Source of the DNA: Xylanibacter ruminicola
Lineage (GTDB): Bacteria > Bacteroidota > Bacteroidia > Bacteroidales > Bacteroidaceae
Direction: 5' to 3'
Length of the DNA: 64,000 bases
Assembly (NCBI GenBank): GCA_015060625.1
Contig: SUYC01000002.1
Span: forward strand, 268,961 to 332,960
Both the position numbers and the translations under genes were made by a program. Below the pieces are notes generated by a model. The model saw only the letters and a list, made by a program, of their open reading frames with translations. It searched no databases and was not told the origin of the DNA. Shown here piece after piece: positions 1 through 9,140 of the stretch; the first letter of the stretch is position 1; each line of letters opens with the position of its first letter.

Positions 1-1
1 T

Positions 2-358
2 GCAGGTTTTGGACACATGATGGCCATCCTGGGGTCTGCCACGGCTACCTTCGCCTTGGTACTTCCATCGCTCATTCTGATGATTCTGATCAGTAAGATG
101 TTCATGAAGTACATGAAGACGCATCTGGTACAGTCGATATTCGTTGGTCTGCGCCCTGCTGTTGTGGGGCTGTTGGCTGCAGCCACCCTGTTGCTTTGCA
201 ATACCGAGAATTTCGCCACTCCAATGGACAATCCTTGGCAGTTCTGTATCAGCTGTGCTCTTTTTGTTGCCACAGCTTTTGGTACAGGCTATCTTAAAAT
301 TAACCCCATTCGTATGATTTGTTATGCGGCAATTGCGGGGTTATTATTGCTGTACTAA
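2..358 (+). CDS. Chromate transporter family protein, C-terminal part
   Basis: The reading frame is open to the left edge of the window, so the gene starts upstream and only about the last 118 residues are seen. They are strongly hydrophobic, with three or four membrane segments and a short motif (LRPAVVGLLAAA) typical of the CHR chromate transporter family. Bacteroidetes usually carry these as pairs of short half-length proteins, so this is probably the second member of a pair. The family moves chromate or sulfate across the inner membrane; the substrate here cannot be told. The stop is followed by 72 bp that hold the promoter of the next gene. Confidence 0.75.
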   Translation, partial: AGFGHMMAILGSATATFALVLPSLILMILISKMFMKYMKTHLVQSIFVGLRPAVVGLLAAATLLLCNTENFATPMDNPWQFCISCALFVATAFGTGYLKINPIRMICYAAIAGLLLLY

Positions 359-400
359 TATTTTTTTTGTTATTTTGGGAGGCTTTTCGCAAAGATTTAT

Positions 401-408
401 TATCTTTG
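401..408 (+). promoter_or_regulatory. Bacteroidetes -7 box for the lacI-like operon
   Basis: TATCTTTG matches the Bacteroidetes consensus TAnnTTTG and lies 22 bp before the ATG at 431. A TTTG at 374-377 is slightly too far for an ideal -33 element (23 bp spacer against about 19). Confidence 0.7.
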
Positions 409-430
409 CACACAGAATAATTGGAAACCG

Positions 431-1456
431 ATGGAAGAAAAGGCACCAATGACAATGAAGGATATCGCACGGGAGTTAGGCATTTCTGTGGCTACCGTGT
501 CGCGTGCACTTAAGGATTCACCCCGTATCAGCGAAGAACGTCGTAGGGTTATCCAGCAGTTTGCTCGCGAACATAACTTCTATCCCAATGCCATCGGAGA
601 AGCACTTCGCCATAGTCGCGTAATGCCACAGCGTATCATTGGTGTCATTGTACCAGAGTTTACGCATTATTATTTCTCGTCTATTCTCACAGGTATCGAG
701 GAAACTGCTGCTGCACGTGGCTACCGTATCATGGTGGCTCTCAGTGGTGAGAAGTATGAGCGCGAGGCGAAGATATGCGAGAATTTCCATCGTTTTAAGG
801 TATGTGGTGTTATCGTATCTCAAGCCAAGGATACCAAGAACTACGATCACTATCAGAAGTTGATTGATGCAGGTGTGCCCATCGTGTTCTACGATCGTAT
901 CTGTACGGGTGTAAATGCTAGTCGTGTGGTGGTTGATGACTATATGGGGGCTCTGAATGCTGTAAATTATTTGATAGAGTCTGGTTGTAAACGTGTCGCT
1001 TTCTATGGTAGTCCTATGCAGCTTGAGATATCAAAGAACCGTTTTAATGGCTACAAAGATGCATTGTTGAAACATAGAATACAGTTAGATGAGAGCATTG
1101 TACAGGTATGTGATAATCGTGCAGCAGCCGAGGAACTGACACCAAAGTTAATGGCGATGGCAAATCCGCCTGATGGGTATTTTGCTGTAAATGATGACAC
1201 AGCCATTGGCGTGCTCTATACCGTTAAGCATGCTGGTTTCAGGGTGCCTGAGGATGTGCAGATATGTGGCTTTACTAACGGGCAGCGTGCTGTGGCCTGC
1301 GACCCGATGCTGACTACTGTTGAACAGCGTGGTCATCGTGTAGGCGAAGAGGCAGCAGCCATTCTGATGGATAAGGTCGAAGGCCTGTCGCCACTTGATA
1401 AAATAGAGAAGCGCGTGGTTAAGACGCGTCTCGTTGTAAGAGGAACAACCAAATAA
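431..1456 (+). CDS. LacI-family transcriptional regulator
   Basis: 341 residues, full length for the family. The N-terminal helix-turn-helix (residues 7-30, MTMKDIARELGISVATVSRAL) and hinge are followed by a periplasmic-binding-protein-like ligand domain (about 65-335) with the usual signatures, including GVIVPEFTHYYFS and PDGYFAVNDDTAIGVL. It binds a sugar and DNA in the cytoplasm. It is followed after 23 bp by a GPH-type sugar permease and then a second regulator, so these three genes are probably one operon. Inference: two LacI-type palindromes upstream of the starch-locus promoters (20861 and 28231) are good candidates for its operators, because no other LacI-family gene is in the window. 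The inducer is not known; a malto-oligosaccharide would fit. Confidence 0.93.
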   Translation: MEEKAPMTMKDIARELGISVATVSRALKDSPRISEERRRVIQQFAREHNFYPNAIGEALRHSRVMPQRIIGVIVPEFTHYYFSSILTGIEETAAARGYRIMVALSGEKYEREAKICENFHRFKVCGVIVSQAKDTKNYDHYQKLIDAGVPIVFYDRICTGVNASRVVVDDYMGALNAVNYLIESGCKRVAFYGSPMQLEISKNRFNGYKDALLKHRIQLDESIVQVCDNRAAAEELTPKLMAMANPPDGYFAVNDDTAIGVLYTVKHAGFRVPEDVQICGFTNGQRAVACDPMLTTVEQRGHRVGEEAAAILMDKVEGLSPLDKIEKRVVKTRLVVRGTTK

Positions 1457-1479
1457 TAGAGAACTAAGAATTTATAGAT

Positions 1480-2781
1480 ATGAAACAAAAACCGGATTTG
1501 TCATTTTGGAAATTATGGAATCTAAGTTTCGGATTCTTTGGTGTGCAAATTGCCTATGCTTTGCAGAGTGCTAATATTTCGCGTATCTTCCGTACGTTGG
1601 GAGCCGATCCGCACTCCTTGAGCTTTTTCTGGATATTACCTCCGCTGATGGGCATTTTGGTACAACCTATTGTGGGTACGCTGAGCGATAGGACTTGGAC
1701 CCGATTCGGTCGTCGTATTCCTTATTTATTCGTTGGCGCTCTAACCGCTGTGGCTGTGATGTGCCTGCTGCCAAATGCGGGGTCGTTGGGTCTAAGCATC
1801 TCAATGGTAATGATATTCGGCTTGTTGATGTTGATGTTGCTTGATACCAGTATCAACATGGCTATGCAGCCATTTAAGATGATGGTGGGCGACATGGTCA
1901 ACGAAAAGCAAAAGGGTAAGGCTTACTCTATCCAGTCGTTCCTGTGTAATGCTGGTAGTGTAGTGGGCTTCTTGTTTCCATTTGTTTTTGCCTGGTTGGG
2001 CTTGAATAATGTTGCTCCCGAGGGTATCGTACCCGATACGGTTATCTGGTCGTTCTATATTGGTGCTGCTATTCTTATTTTCTGTGTTATCTACACCACC
2101 ATCAAAGTTAAGGAGTGGTCGCCAGAAGAATATGCCGAGTATAATCCCGTATCTTCCGAGAAAGAAGATTCGGGCAACTGGTTCGTATTACTCAAGAATG
2201 CTCCATCGGCATTCTGGCGCATCGGCTTGGTGCAGTTCTTCAGTTGGGCAGCTTTCTTATATATGTGGACCTATGTGGTTGATGCTGTTTCACTTACTGT
2301 CTGGAATACGGCCGATTCTACCAGCGAAGCCTATCAGGTGGCTGGCAACTGGACGGGCGTGCTCTATGCCATACAGGCTATGGGATCGGTAGCTTGGGCT
2401 GCACTCATACCTCGTTTCAAGAGTATCAAAGTAGCTTATGCTGTCAGCATGGCTTTAGGTGGTTTAGGCTTTGCCCTGATTCCATTCTGTCCTGGTCAGT
2501 ATCTGCAGATAGTACCTTTCTTGCTTATCGGTTGCGCATGGGCGGCTCAGCTGGCATGTCCGTTTACGCTGGTTACCAATGCTTTGCAGGGGTATGGTCA
2601 CATGGGGGCCTATCTGGGACTCTTCAACGGAACCATCTGTGTGCCTCAGATAGTAGCAGCCCTCTTGGGTGGCTCTATCCTCACACTTGTAGGCAGTAAC
2701 CAGGCCTATATGATGATTGTCTCAGGCATCTTGCTGGTTGCTGCTGCCTGTGCTGTATTTGGAATAAGGACAAAGAAATGA
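1480..2781 (+). CDS. MFS sugar permease, GPH/SLC45-like (maltose or sucrose type)
   Basis: 433 residues with about 12 hydrophobic segments and no signal peptide, so an inner-membrane permease. The start (SFWKLWNLSFGFFGVQIAYAL) and the loop GTLSDRTWTRFGRRIPY are typical of the glycoside-pentoside-hexuronide/SLC45 branch that imports disaccharides such as maltose or sucrose with protons. It lies 23 bp after the LacI-type gene, and its stop codon overlaps the next start (ATGA at 2778-2781), which suggests translational coupling. The starch PUL in this window has no permease of its own, so import of maltose or maltotriose from that system is a reasonable inference. The exact substrate cannot be read from sequence. 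Confidence 0.88.
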   Translation: MKQKPDLSFWKLWNLSFGFFGVQIAYALQSANISRIFRTLGADPHSLSFFWILPPLMGILVQPIVGTLSDRTWTRFGRRIPYLFVGALTAVAVMCLLPNAGSLGLSISMVMIFGLLMLMLLDTSINMAMQPFKMMVGDMVNEKQKGKAYSIQSFLCNAGSVVGFLFPFVFAWLGLNNVAPEGIVPDTVIWSFYIGAAILIFCVIYTTIKVKEWSPEEYAEYNPVSSEKEDSGNWFVLLKNAPSAFWRIGLVQFFSWAAFLYMWTYVVDAVSLTVWNTADSTSEAYQVAGNWTGVLYAIQAMGSVAWAALIPRFKSIKVAYAVSMALGGLGFALIPFCPGQYLQIVPFLLIGCAWAAQLACPFTLVTNALQGYGHMGAYLGLFNGTICVPQIVAALLGGSILTLVGSNQAYMMIVSGILLVAAACAVFGIRTKK

Positions 2782-5699
2782 AAAGATTGACGACGGTTAT
2801 ACTGAATTGTATGTTGTCGCTGACTGTTTGGGCCAGTGGCAACATATTGACTGAGCGTTATAATCTGTCGTATATCAATCTTGAAAATGGATTGCCGCAT
2901 AATAATGTCAGTTCGCTGTTTACTGACTCCAATGGCTTTCTGTGGATAGCTACCTATGGTGGCGGACTGGTTCGCTATGATGGCTATGGCATGATGACAC
3001 CGATGCTTGGTCTGAAGAGTTTGTCGTGCAAGTCGATTGCCGAGGATCGTTTTAAGCGCCTGTGGGTTACCTTCGACGAAGGTACGAATGTCATCGACTT
3101 GCGTACGATGTTGCCTGTTATGCCAAATTCAGATAAGGATAACCTGGCTTCGCTGCTTTCGCAAGCTGGCGTGAAGGCTTATTGCGATACTTATGGTCGT
3201 ATCTGGCTCATCACAACTAGTCACGTAAACCTCATATCCTTTGGCGATGATGGCAGTGTGAAGCACATTGCTTCCTATCGCTATCGGGGAAACACACCAG
3301 AAGTGTGTATTTCTGATGTAGAAGGCAATGGGAAACCTTGGGTTGGTGTTGATTATGGCATCTTCCGTATGGTAGAAAAAGACGGGAATCTGGTGAAGGA
3401 AGAAATATCCCCCTTGCTCCAACCCTTACATGGACTCTATATTACAGATCTCCTGAAAAGGGGCAATTCTATTCTGCTGACAACCAATCATGGTCTCTTC
3501 CGCTATGAGCCATATTTGCAACGACTGGAACAGGCTCCTGTCCAGAGTCTTTCGCATGAGTTCCTTTCGAGTATGGCTCTGATGCCCGACAATACCTTAT
3601 TGGTGGGTTCACTGTGTGGTGTGAACATCTATGATGATTATTCTGGTACTTTTTCCGCTTGGACGCAAGCCAGCAATCCACCACTGAAAAATGACTTTGT
3701 GCATTGCTTGCTGGTGAATGATGGATTGATATATGTGGGAACTGAGGCTGGTGGTATCATCAGACTCGTGCCAAGACAGTTGCTGTTGCAGAATAGTATT
3801 CACACTCAGGACCCAAGTTCTCTATCTCCCAATCCTGTGAATGCCATGTATGCAGCTCCTGATGGGACACTGTGGGTGGGAACGGTTGAAGGAGGTTTGA
3901 ATCGCAGAGTTAAAGGCGAGCGGGCGTTTATCCATTATACAAAGTCTAATTCAGCCCTGCCGCATAACAGTGTATCTACATTGGCTGCCGATGGCTATGG
4001 CCGTTTGTGGGTTGGCACGTGGGGAGGCGGACTCTGTTGGATTGACATGAAGAATCCACAGACGGTCGTGAAACTCGAATTGCCAGCAGAACAAGCCCGA
4101 CTGACCAACTATGTCGGTGCAATGGCCTACGATGCTATCAATGATGGTATGTGGATAGGAAGTAACGATGGTCTGTTCTTCTATCGTTTTAAGACCAAGC
4201 AGCTTATAGAGCCATTCGAAGAGTGCCAGCTTGTGCGTGGTAGCATTGGATCGATTATCACGCGTGATGGTCATTTGTGGATGGGATGTATGCAAGGTGT
4301 TGTGATTGTTGACTTGAAATCAGAGAAGAATGGCCGTTTCAAAACCCGCAATATACGCCATCTGCTGTCTGATCCTTCTTCGAAGATTTATGATAAGATA
4401 TCCTCCTTCTGCGAAGCCAGCGACGGTACACTGTGGTTGGGTAGCAACGGCTATGGCTTGTATAAGCGTGTGGTGGATAAGGATGGAAAGGAGCATTTTG
4501 ATGTGCTGACGCAGGAGGATGGATTGGTATATAATGGCGTGAAAGGCATCGTAGAGGATCGTAATGGCAGGTTATGGATTACTACTCAGAATGGTTTGTC
4601 GGTCTATGATCCCAAATTGCAGGCTTTTACTAACTACTCACAGCATGATGGATTGATAAGTCCGCATTTCTATTGGAACTCTGCTATAAAGGATGCTTCT
4701 GGTAATATTTGCTTGGGTAGCGAGGCTGGATTGATAGAAATGCTTGATGATAATACCGACACCCATTATCATGGTCATCTCACATTCACCCGATTGATGG
4801 TGGATAACCAAGAAGCATTAGCAGGCAGTGGCTATTTGACTGAAGACATCTCTGTGGCCAAGACTATTTGCTTGAAAGAGGGGCATCGTTCTTTTTCAAT
4901 AGACTTCTCAGCTCTTGACTATGGCTATGAGATGCAGGGTGTGTACAGCTACCGCATGAAGGGTTTTGATAACGATTGGGTTGTCTTAAAGCCTGGTGAG
5001 CATTCGGTGCGCTATAGTGCGTTGCCTGCAGGCAACTACACTTTTGAGGTGAACTATAAGTCGGTCCAGACGGCTGTTGAGGGTACTACCATCTCTATCG
5101 AGGTCGTTGTGAAACCGTATTTCTGGCGTAGCTGGTGGTTCCGTATGTTGCTAAGTATCCTGTTTATAGTATTCCTGATATATTTATATAATAGGTGGGC
5201 CGCTATTGTGAAGCGTCGCGAGGCAGAGCAGTTACTGACACCTATCCGCAGGGTTCTGGAAGAGTCTGATGACCCTCGTCAGTTGCAGTCTCGCATCCAG
5301 AACATCCTGGATAACCAAGAGCGCTATAAGCAAAGCGTGACCAAGAGTGTGGAGGCCGACAAGGAGGAAGTAATGAAGAGTACACGGCCGTTTATGGAGC
5401 GTGTGATGGAGATTATGGAGACGCACTATATGGATTCCGAGTTCGGAGTGCAGGAGTTCTGTGATGCCTTAGGCATGAGTCGTAGTGTGGCTAGTAAGCA
5501 TCTCAATGCCGAAGCCGGACTGCCAGTTGGACAGTTTATTCGTAATTATCGTCTGAATATGGCAAAAGAAATGTTGTCGTCTAAGACAGGTAATCGTAAC
5601 ATTACCGAGATTGCCTTTGCAGTAGGCTTTAATGATCCTAAATACTTTACGCGCTGTTTCACCAAGATGTATGGTGTTAACCCAAGCTCATGGTCTTGA
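2778..5699 (+). CDS. Membrane regulator: propeller + Y_Y_Y + TM + AraC-type HTH, no kinase or receiver
   Basis: 973 residues. A signal peptide (1-19) is followed by about 14 two-component-regulator propeller repeats with the LWVGT-type motif, forming a periplasmic sensor up to about residue 690. A Y_Y_Y domain (about 700-780) and one membrane segment (790-807) come next. The cytoplasmic part is only about 165 residues: a charged, probably helical linker and then an AraC-type double helix-turn-helix (about 893-973, with NITEIAFAVGFNDPKYFTRCF). The layout is that of a hybrid two-component system, but histidine kinase, ATPase and receiver are all absent. The coding sequence is continuous across the linker with no stop or frameshift, so this looks like a real architecture. 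It ends 185 bp before the arabinan/galactan PUL and is the obvious candidate regulator for it. Confidence 0.9.
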   Translation: MKRLTTVILNCMLSLTVWASGNILTERYNLSYINLENGLPHNNVSSLFTDSNGFLWIATYGGGLVRYDGYGMMTPMLGLKSLSCKSIAEDRFKRLWVTFDEGTNVIDLRTMLPVMPNSDKDNLASLLSQAGVKAYCDTYGRIWLITTSHVNLISFGDDGSVKHIASYRYRGNTPEVCISDVEGNGKPWVGVDYGIFRMVEKDGNLVKEEISPLLQPLHGLYITDLLKRGNSILLTTNHGLFRYEPYLQRLEQAPVQSLSHEFLSSMALMPDNTLLVGSLCGVNIYDDYSGTFSAWTQASNPPLKNDFVHCLLVNDGLIYVGTEAGGIIRLVPRQLLLQNSIHTQDPSSLSPNPVNAMYAAPDGTLWVGTVEGGLNRRVKGERAFIHYTKSNSALPHNSVSTLAADGYGRLWVGTWGGGLCWIDMKNPQTVVKLELPAEQARLTNYVGAMAYDAINDGMWIGSNDGLFFYRFKTKQLIEPFEECQLVRGSIGSIITRDGHLWMGCMQGVVIVDLKSEKNGRFKTRNIRHLLSDPSSKIYDKISSFCEASDGTLWLGSNGYGLYKRVVDKDGKEHFDVLTQEDGLVYNGVKGIVEDRNGRLWITTQNGLSVYDPKLQAFTNYSQHDGLISPHFYWNSAIKDASGNICLGSEAGLIEMLDDNTDTHYHGHLTFTRLMVDNQEALAGSGYLTEDISVAKTICLKEGHRSFSIDFSALDYGYEMQGVYSYRMKGFDNDWVVLKPGEHSVRYSALPAGNYTFEVNYKSVQTAVEGTTISIEVVVKPYFWRSWWFRMLLSILFIVFLIYLYNRWAAIVKRREAEQLLTPIRRVLEESDDPRQLQSRIQNILDNQERYKQSVTKSVEADKEEVMKSTRPFMERVMEIMETHYMDSEFGVQEFCDALGMSRSVASKHLNAEAGLPVGQFIRNYRLNMAKEMLSSKTGNRNITEIAFAVGFNDPKYFTRCFTKMYGVNPSSWS

Positions 5700-5706
5700 T
5701 TTATCT

Positions 5707-5721
5707 CAAGAGCATCTCTTG
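5707..5721. repeat. Short inverted repeat CAAGAG-CAT-CTCTTG
   Basis: Six-base arms with a three-base centre just after the regulator stop codon; a related CTCAAGA follows at 5728. There is no T-run, so it is a weak terminator at best. It may be an operator. Confidence 0.4.
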
Positions 5722-5756
5722 ATATAACTCAAGAAGTGGAAAATATACACGGATGA

Positions 5757-5800
5757 GGACAAAAATTATTTTGTCCACCTTATTAATCATTTTGTCCACC
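5757..5800 (+). promoter_or_regulatory. Operator cluster of the arabinan/galactan PUL
   Basis: The 12-mer ATTTTGTCCACC occurs at 5768-5779 and 5789-5800, exactly 21 bp apart, so both copies face the same side of the helix. An inverted arm GGACAAAA (5757-5764) pairs with TTTTGTCC (5769-5776) around a four-base centre. The proximal copy ends 20 bp before the -7 box, where an activator would contact RNA polymerase. Two direct repeats spaced by two helical turns are the usual layout for AraC-type dimers. The AraC-type regulator at 2778-5699 is the best candidate to bind here. Confidence 0.65.
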
Positions 5801-5820
5801 ATTGCTTTGTTTTATCTCCG

Positions 5821-5828
5821 TATATTTG
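5821..5828 (+). promoter_or_regulatory. -7 box of the arabinan/galactan PUL promoter
   Basis: TATATTTG matches TAnnTTTG. No TTTG lies at the proper -33 spacing, which fits activator-dependent transcription from the repeats just upstream. The implied leader before the susC start at 5884 is about 50 nt. Confidence 0.7.
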
Positions 5829-5883
5829 CAGCAGATTCTTTCAAATTATAACTAATTCAAATTAAAACTTAAAACAATTAGCA

Positions 5884-8800
5884 ATGAGAAAACATGTATT
5901 TATCTCTGCGATGCTTGCGCTAGGTATGCTGGGCGGCCTGTCGGCTTATCCGGTTCCTGCTATGGCATTAGTGGCACAGCAAACCATTAAGGTTAGCGGC
6001 CAGGTTGTAGACCAAGAGGGAGAACCACTCATTGGTGCAACAGTGAAGTTGAAGGGGGCACAGACAGGTGTCATTACCGACTTCGACGGAAAGTTTACTA
6101 TCGATGTACCTGCCAATGGTACACTTGTGGTGAGCTATGTAGGTTACAAGGATCGTGAGATAGCTGTACGCGGACGTGCAATTATTGAAACTATCGAAAT
6201 GGAAAGCGACGCCATGATGCTCGAACAGGTTGTTGTGGTTGGTTATGGTGTGCAGAAGAAAGCCGACCTGACCGGTTCGGTATCTATTGTAAATGCCGAT
6301 GAACTGAAGCGTGTGTCGCATTCTAACATCTCTTCAATGCTCGAGGGTAAGGTAGCTGGTGTACAGATTACCTCCGACGGTCAGCCTGGTGCCGATCCAA
6401 CGGTACGTATCCGTGGTATTGGTAGCTTCGGTAGCACGGCACCTCTGTATGTTATTGATGGTGTGCCTGTAGGTACTAGTATTCGTGATTTCTCTCCTAA
6501 TGATATCGAGACCATTCAGGTTCTTAAGGATGCTTCTGCCGGTGCTATCTATGGTAGCCGTGCTGCTAATGGTGTGGTTATCATTACCACAAAGGGCGGT
6601 AAGAAGGAGCAGCCACTGAAGGTTGATTATAAAGGCTACTTCGGTGTGGATAAAATCCAAACAGGTGTTTACGATCTGACCAATGCCGAGCAGTATAGCC
6701 GCTATTTGGGTATTGCTGCCGAGAATGCTGGTATTCCTGTTCCTGGTGGTTACAGTTTAGGTGCTGATGGTTACTATCACTTCCGTGATAATACTAATAC
6801 CGACTGGTTGGCTGAGGCTTTCAAGACAGGTATCCGTCAGAACCACAGCGTGAACCTGAGTGGTGGTGGTATTAATAATACCTATAATATAAGTCTTGAC
6901 TACTATAATCAGAAGGGTACCCTCGAGGGTGCTGGTCCAAACTTCGAGCGTTATACTGCTCGTGTTAACAACACGATGGATACAAAGTTCGTGAAGTTCC
7001 GTACCAGTCTTGTTTATTCTCACTCCGATCAGGACAACCTGGCAGTATCTAATGCCAATGAGTATGTACAGGGTTTGTATGGTAATCTGGGTAACGTGCT
7101 GGGTGGTGTGCTCAATATGCAGCCTACCATTAAGGCTTACGACGCTTCAACATGGGTACTCGACGATGTGGTAGGCTCTGCCAGTGGCTACAAGTACGAT
7201 GCTTATGGCTATGGTGTTTACTATGATACTGTACATGGTGATATCTCGGCCATGAACCCACTGCTGATTAATAAGATGCTTACTCGTAATACTATCGTCG
7301 ATCGCTTTGTTGGTACAGCTTCGGCTGATGTTGATCTGCTGTCGATGGTTGGTATCAAGAGCAAGAACCATCAGCTTACTTATAAGATTAATCTTTCTTA
7401 TAGCACAACATCTTGTAACGATAAGACCTGGATTCCTGCATGGATTCAGAGTAACCGTGTATATCTTGCTAAGGAGAACGAGCGCCTGACTAAGGCTCAT
7501 CGCAAATACACTGATGCACTGATAGAGAATACGCTGACCTATGATGGCACTATTGGTCTGCACCATGCTAATATCGTTGTAGGTCAGACTTATCAGGAGG
7601 AGAATACTCAGACACAGTCTGCCACAGGTGTAAACCTGTCTCAGCCTTATTTCCTGCAGTTGCAGAATGCTACTTCTTGGAGTGCTGATAGTTATGAGTT
7701 TAAGCATACTTTGGCATCTTACCTGGCTCGTCTGAATTATGACTTCGATGGTAAGTACCTCATCTCTGGTATTGTACGCCGTGATGGTAGCTCTCGCCTG
7801 TCAAAGGATATTCGTTGGGATACATTCACGTCTGTGTCTCTGGGTTGGCGTTTCGATAAGGAGAAGTTTTTCCCCATTGATCGCGACATTGTTAATATGT
7901 TCAAGCTCCGCGCCAGCTATGGTGAGCTGGGTTATGAGGCTGCTGTAGGCGACTATGCTATCGAGGCTACTATGGCTCGTAATAACATGACTTATAGCTT
8001 TGGCAACCAGCCTATCACAGGTTCGGCTGTTTCAACCTTCGTCAATGAGAATCTGACTTGGGAAAAGAGAAAGACCATGAACGTTGGTCTTGATCTGGCC
8101 TTCTTCAATAACCGCATTGAGTTTACTGCCGAGTGGTATAAGAATAAGTCACAGGATCTGCTTTATAACGTACCTGTACCTGCCAACGCAGGTGTAGCCA
8201 ATACTTCGGTTACCATGAATGCAGCTTCAATGGAGAACAGTGGATTTGAGTTCTCGCTTACCTATCGTAACCGCGACCATGCTCTGAAGCACGAAATCAG
8301 TGCCAACCTGAGCACTTTGAAGAACAAGGTAACATCGCTTGGTTTCGGTACCGAGAAATATATCACTGGTGCTTATATCACCGAGGTTGGCCAGGAAGTA
8401 GGTAAGTTCTACGGTTGGGATTATCAGGGTATCATCCGTACCCAGGAGCAGCTCGACCAACTGAATGCCCTTGCACAGGCTCAGGGACTGAATGAGTATC
8501 AGCCAGGTGCCAATGTGGGTGATTGCTACTATCGTGATGTAAATGGTGATGGCCAGATTAATGCCGACGACCAGACGGTTCTGGGTAGTGGTCTGCCAAA
8601 GGTTAACTTTGGTTTGAGTGCACACCTCGAGTACAAGATCTTCGATCTGAGTATCTCTACTTATGGTGCACTTGGCTATCATGTAACCGATTATCTCTAT
8701 AACACCCTGAACTCAAGCTATGGTTATGGCAACAAGAGTGTTGACATCCTCGGTGCTAACCAGTGGGATGGTGGAACCTACGTGTCAAACATCCCCCGCA

Positions 8801-9099
8801 CTTACCTTTCTAACAGTGCTACCCTGGCTTGGAACGACCTGTTCAGCAGTCGTCAGATTCAGAATGCTGCCTATTGGAAGATTGCCAATGTTGAACTTGG
8901 CTGCAACCTGCCAAACAAGTGGTTCGCCAACTATGTAACTGGTGTACGTCTTTATGTATCGGCACAGAACCTCTTTACCTTCACTGGTTATAAGGGTTAC
9001 AATGTCGATTATGCTGGTGGTACCTTCACCCCAGGTTACAACTATTGTTCGTACCCCACAGCTAAGAGCTTTATGGCTGGTTTGAATTTCACTTTCTAA
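5884..9099 (+). CDS. SusC-family TonB-dependent outer-membrane transporter (PUL 1)
   Basis: 1071 residues. A signal peptide (about 1-28) precedes a carboxypeptidase-D-regulatory-like domain (about 36-110, with GEPLIGATVKLKG and the DFDGKFTI motif). A plug domain (about 118-235) contains VVVGYG, and a long beta-barrel ends in a terminal phenylalanine, as expected for an outer-membrane barrel. With the next gene it forms the SusCD pedal-bin importer for oligosaccharides. Downstream GH43 and GH53 enzymes suggest arabino- or galacto-oligosaccharides. It is the first gene of the locus and lies 56 bp downstream of a clear -7 box. Confidence 0.96.
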   Translation: MRKHVFISAMLALGMLGGLSAYPVPAMALVAQQTIKVSGQVVDQEGEPLIGATVKLKGAQTGVITDFDGKFTIDVPANGTLVVSYVGYKDREIAVRGRAIIETIEMESDAMMLEQVVVVGYGVQKKADLTGSVSIVNADELKRVSHSNISSMLEGKVAGVQITSDGQPGADPTVRIRGIGSFGSTAPLYVIDGVPVGTSIRDFSPNDIETIQVLKDASAGAIYGSRAANGVVIITTKGGKKEQPLKVDYKGYFGVDKIQTGVYDLTNAEQYSRYLGIAAENAGIPVPGGYSLGADGYYHFRDNTNTDWLAEAFKTGIRQNHSVNLSGGGINNTYNISLDYYNQKGTLEGAGPNFERYTARVNNTMDTKFVKFRTSLVYSHSDQDNLAVSNANEYVQGLYGNLGNVLGGVLNMQPTIKAYDASTWVLDDVVGSASGYKYDAYGYGVYYDTVHGDISAMNPLLINKMLTRNTIVDRFVGTASADVDLLSMVGIKSKNHQLTYKINLSYSTTSCNDKTWIPAWIQSNRVYLAKENERLTKAHRKYTDALIENTLTYDGTIGLHHANIVVGQTYQEENTQTQSATGVNLSQPYFLQLQNATSWSADSYEFKHTLASYLARLNYDFDGKYLISGIVRRDGSSRLSKDIRWDTFTSVSLGWRFDKEKFFPIDRDIVNMFKLRASYGELGYEAAVGDYAIEATMARNNMTYSFGNQPITGSAVSTFVNENLTWEKRKTMNVGLDLAFFNNRIEFTAEWYKNKSQDLLYNVPVPANAGVANTSVTMNAASMENSGFEFSLTYRNRDHALKHEISANLSTLKNKVTSLGFGTEKYITGAYITEVGQEVGKFYGWDYQGIIRTQEQLDQLNALAQAQGLNEYQPGANVGDCYYRDVNGDGQINADDQTVLGSGLPKVNFGLSAHLEYKIFDLSISTYGALGYHVTDYLYNTLNSSYGYGNKSVDILGANQWDGGTYVSNIPRTYLSNSATLAWNDLFSSRQIQNAAYWKIANVELGCNLPNKWFANYVTGVRLYVSAQNLFTFTGYKGYNVDYAGGTFTPGYNYCSYPTAKSFMAGLNFTF

Positions 9100-9140
9100 G
9101 ATGAGCATTGAAATATTGAATAATTGAAAAATTGAAGTAT

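Noticed and set aside
5701..5735. Terminator after the propeller-AraC gene
   Set aside because: The CAAGAG/CTCTTG stem is only six base pairs and has no T-run.
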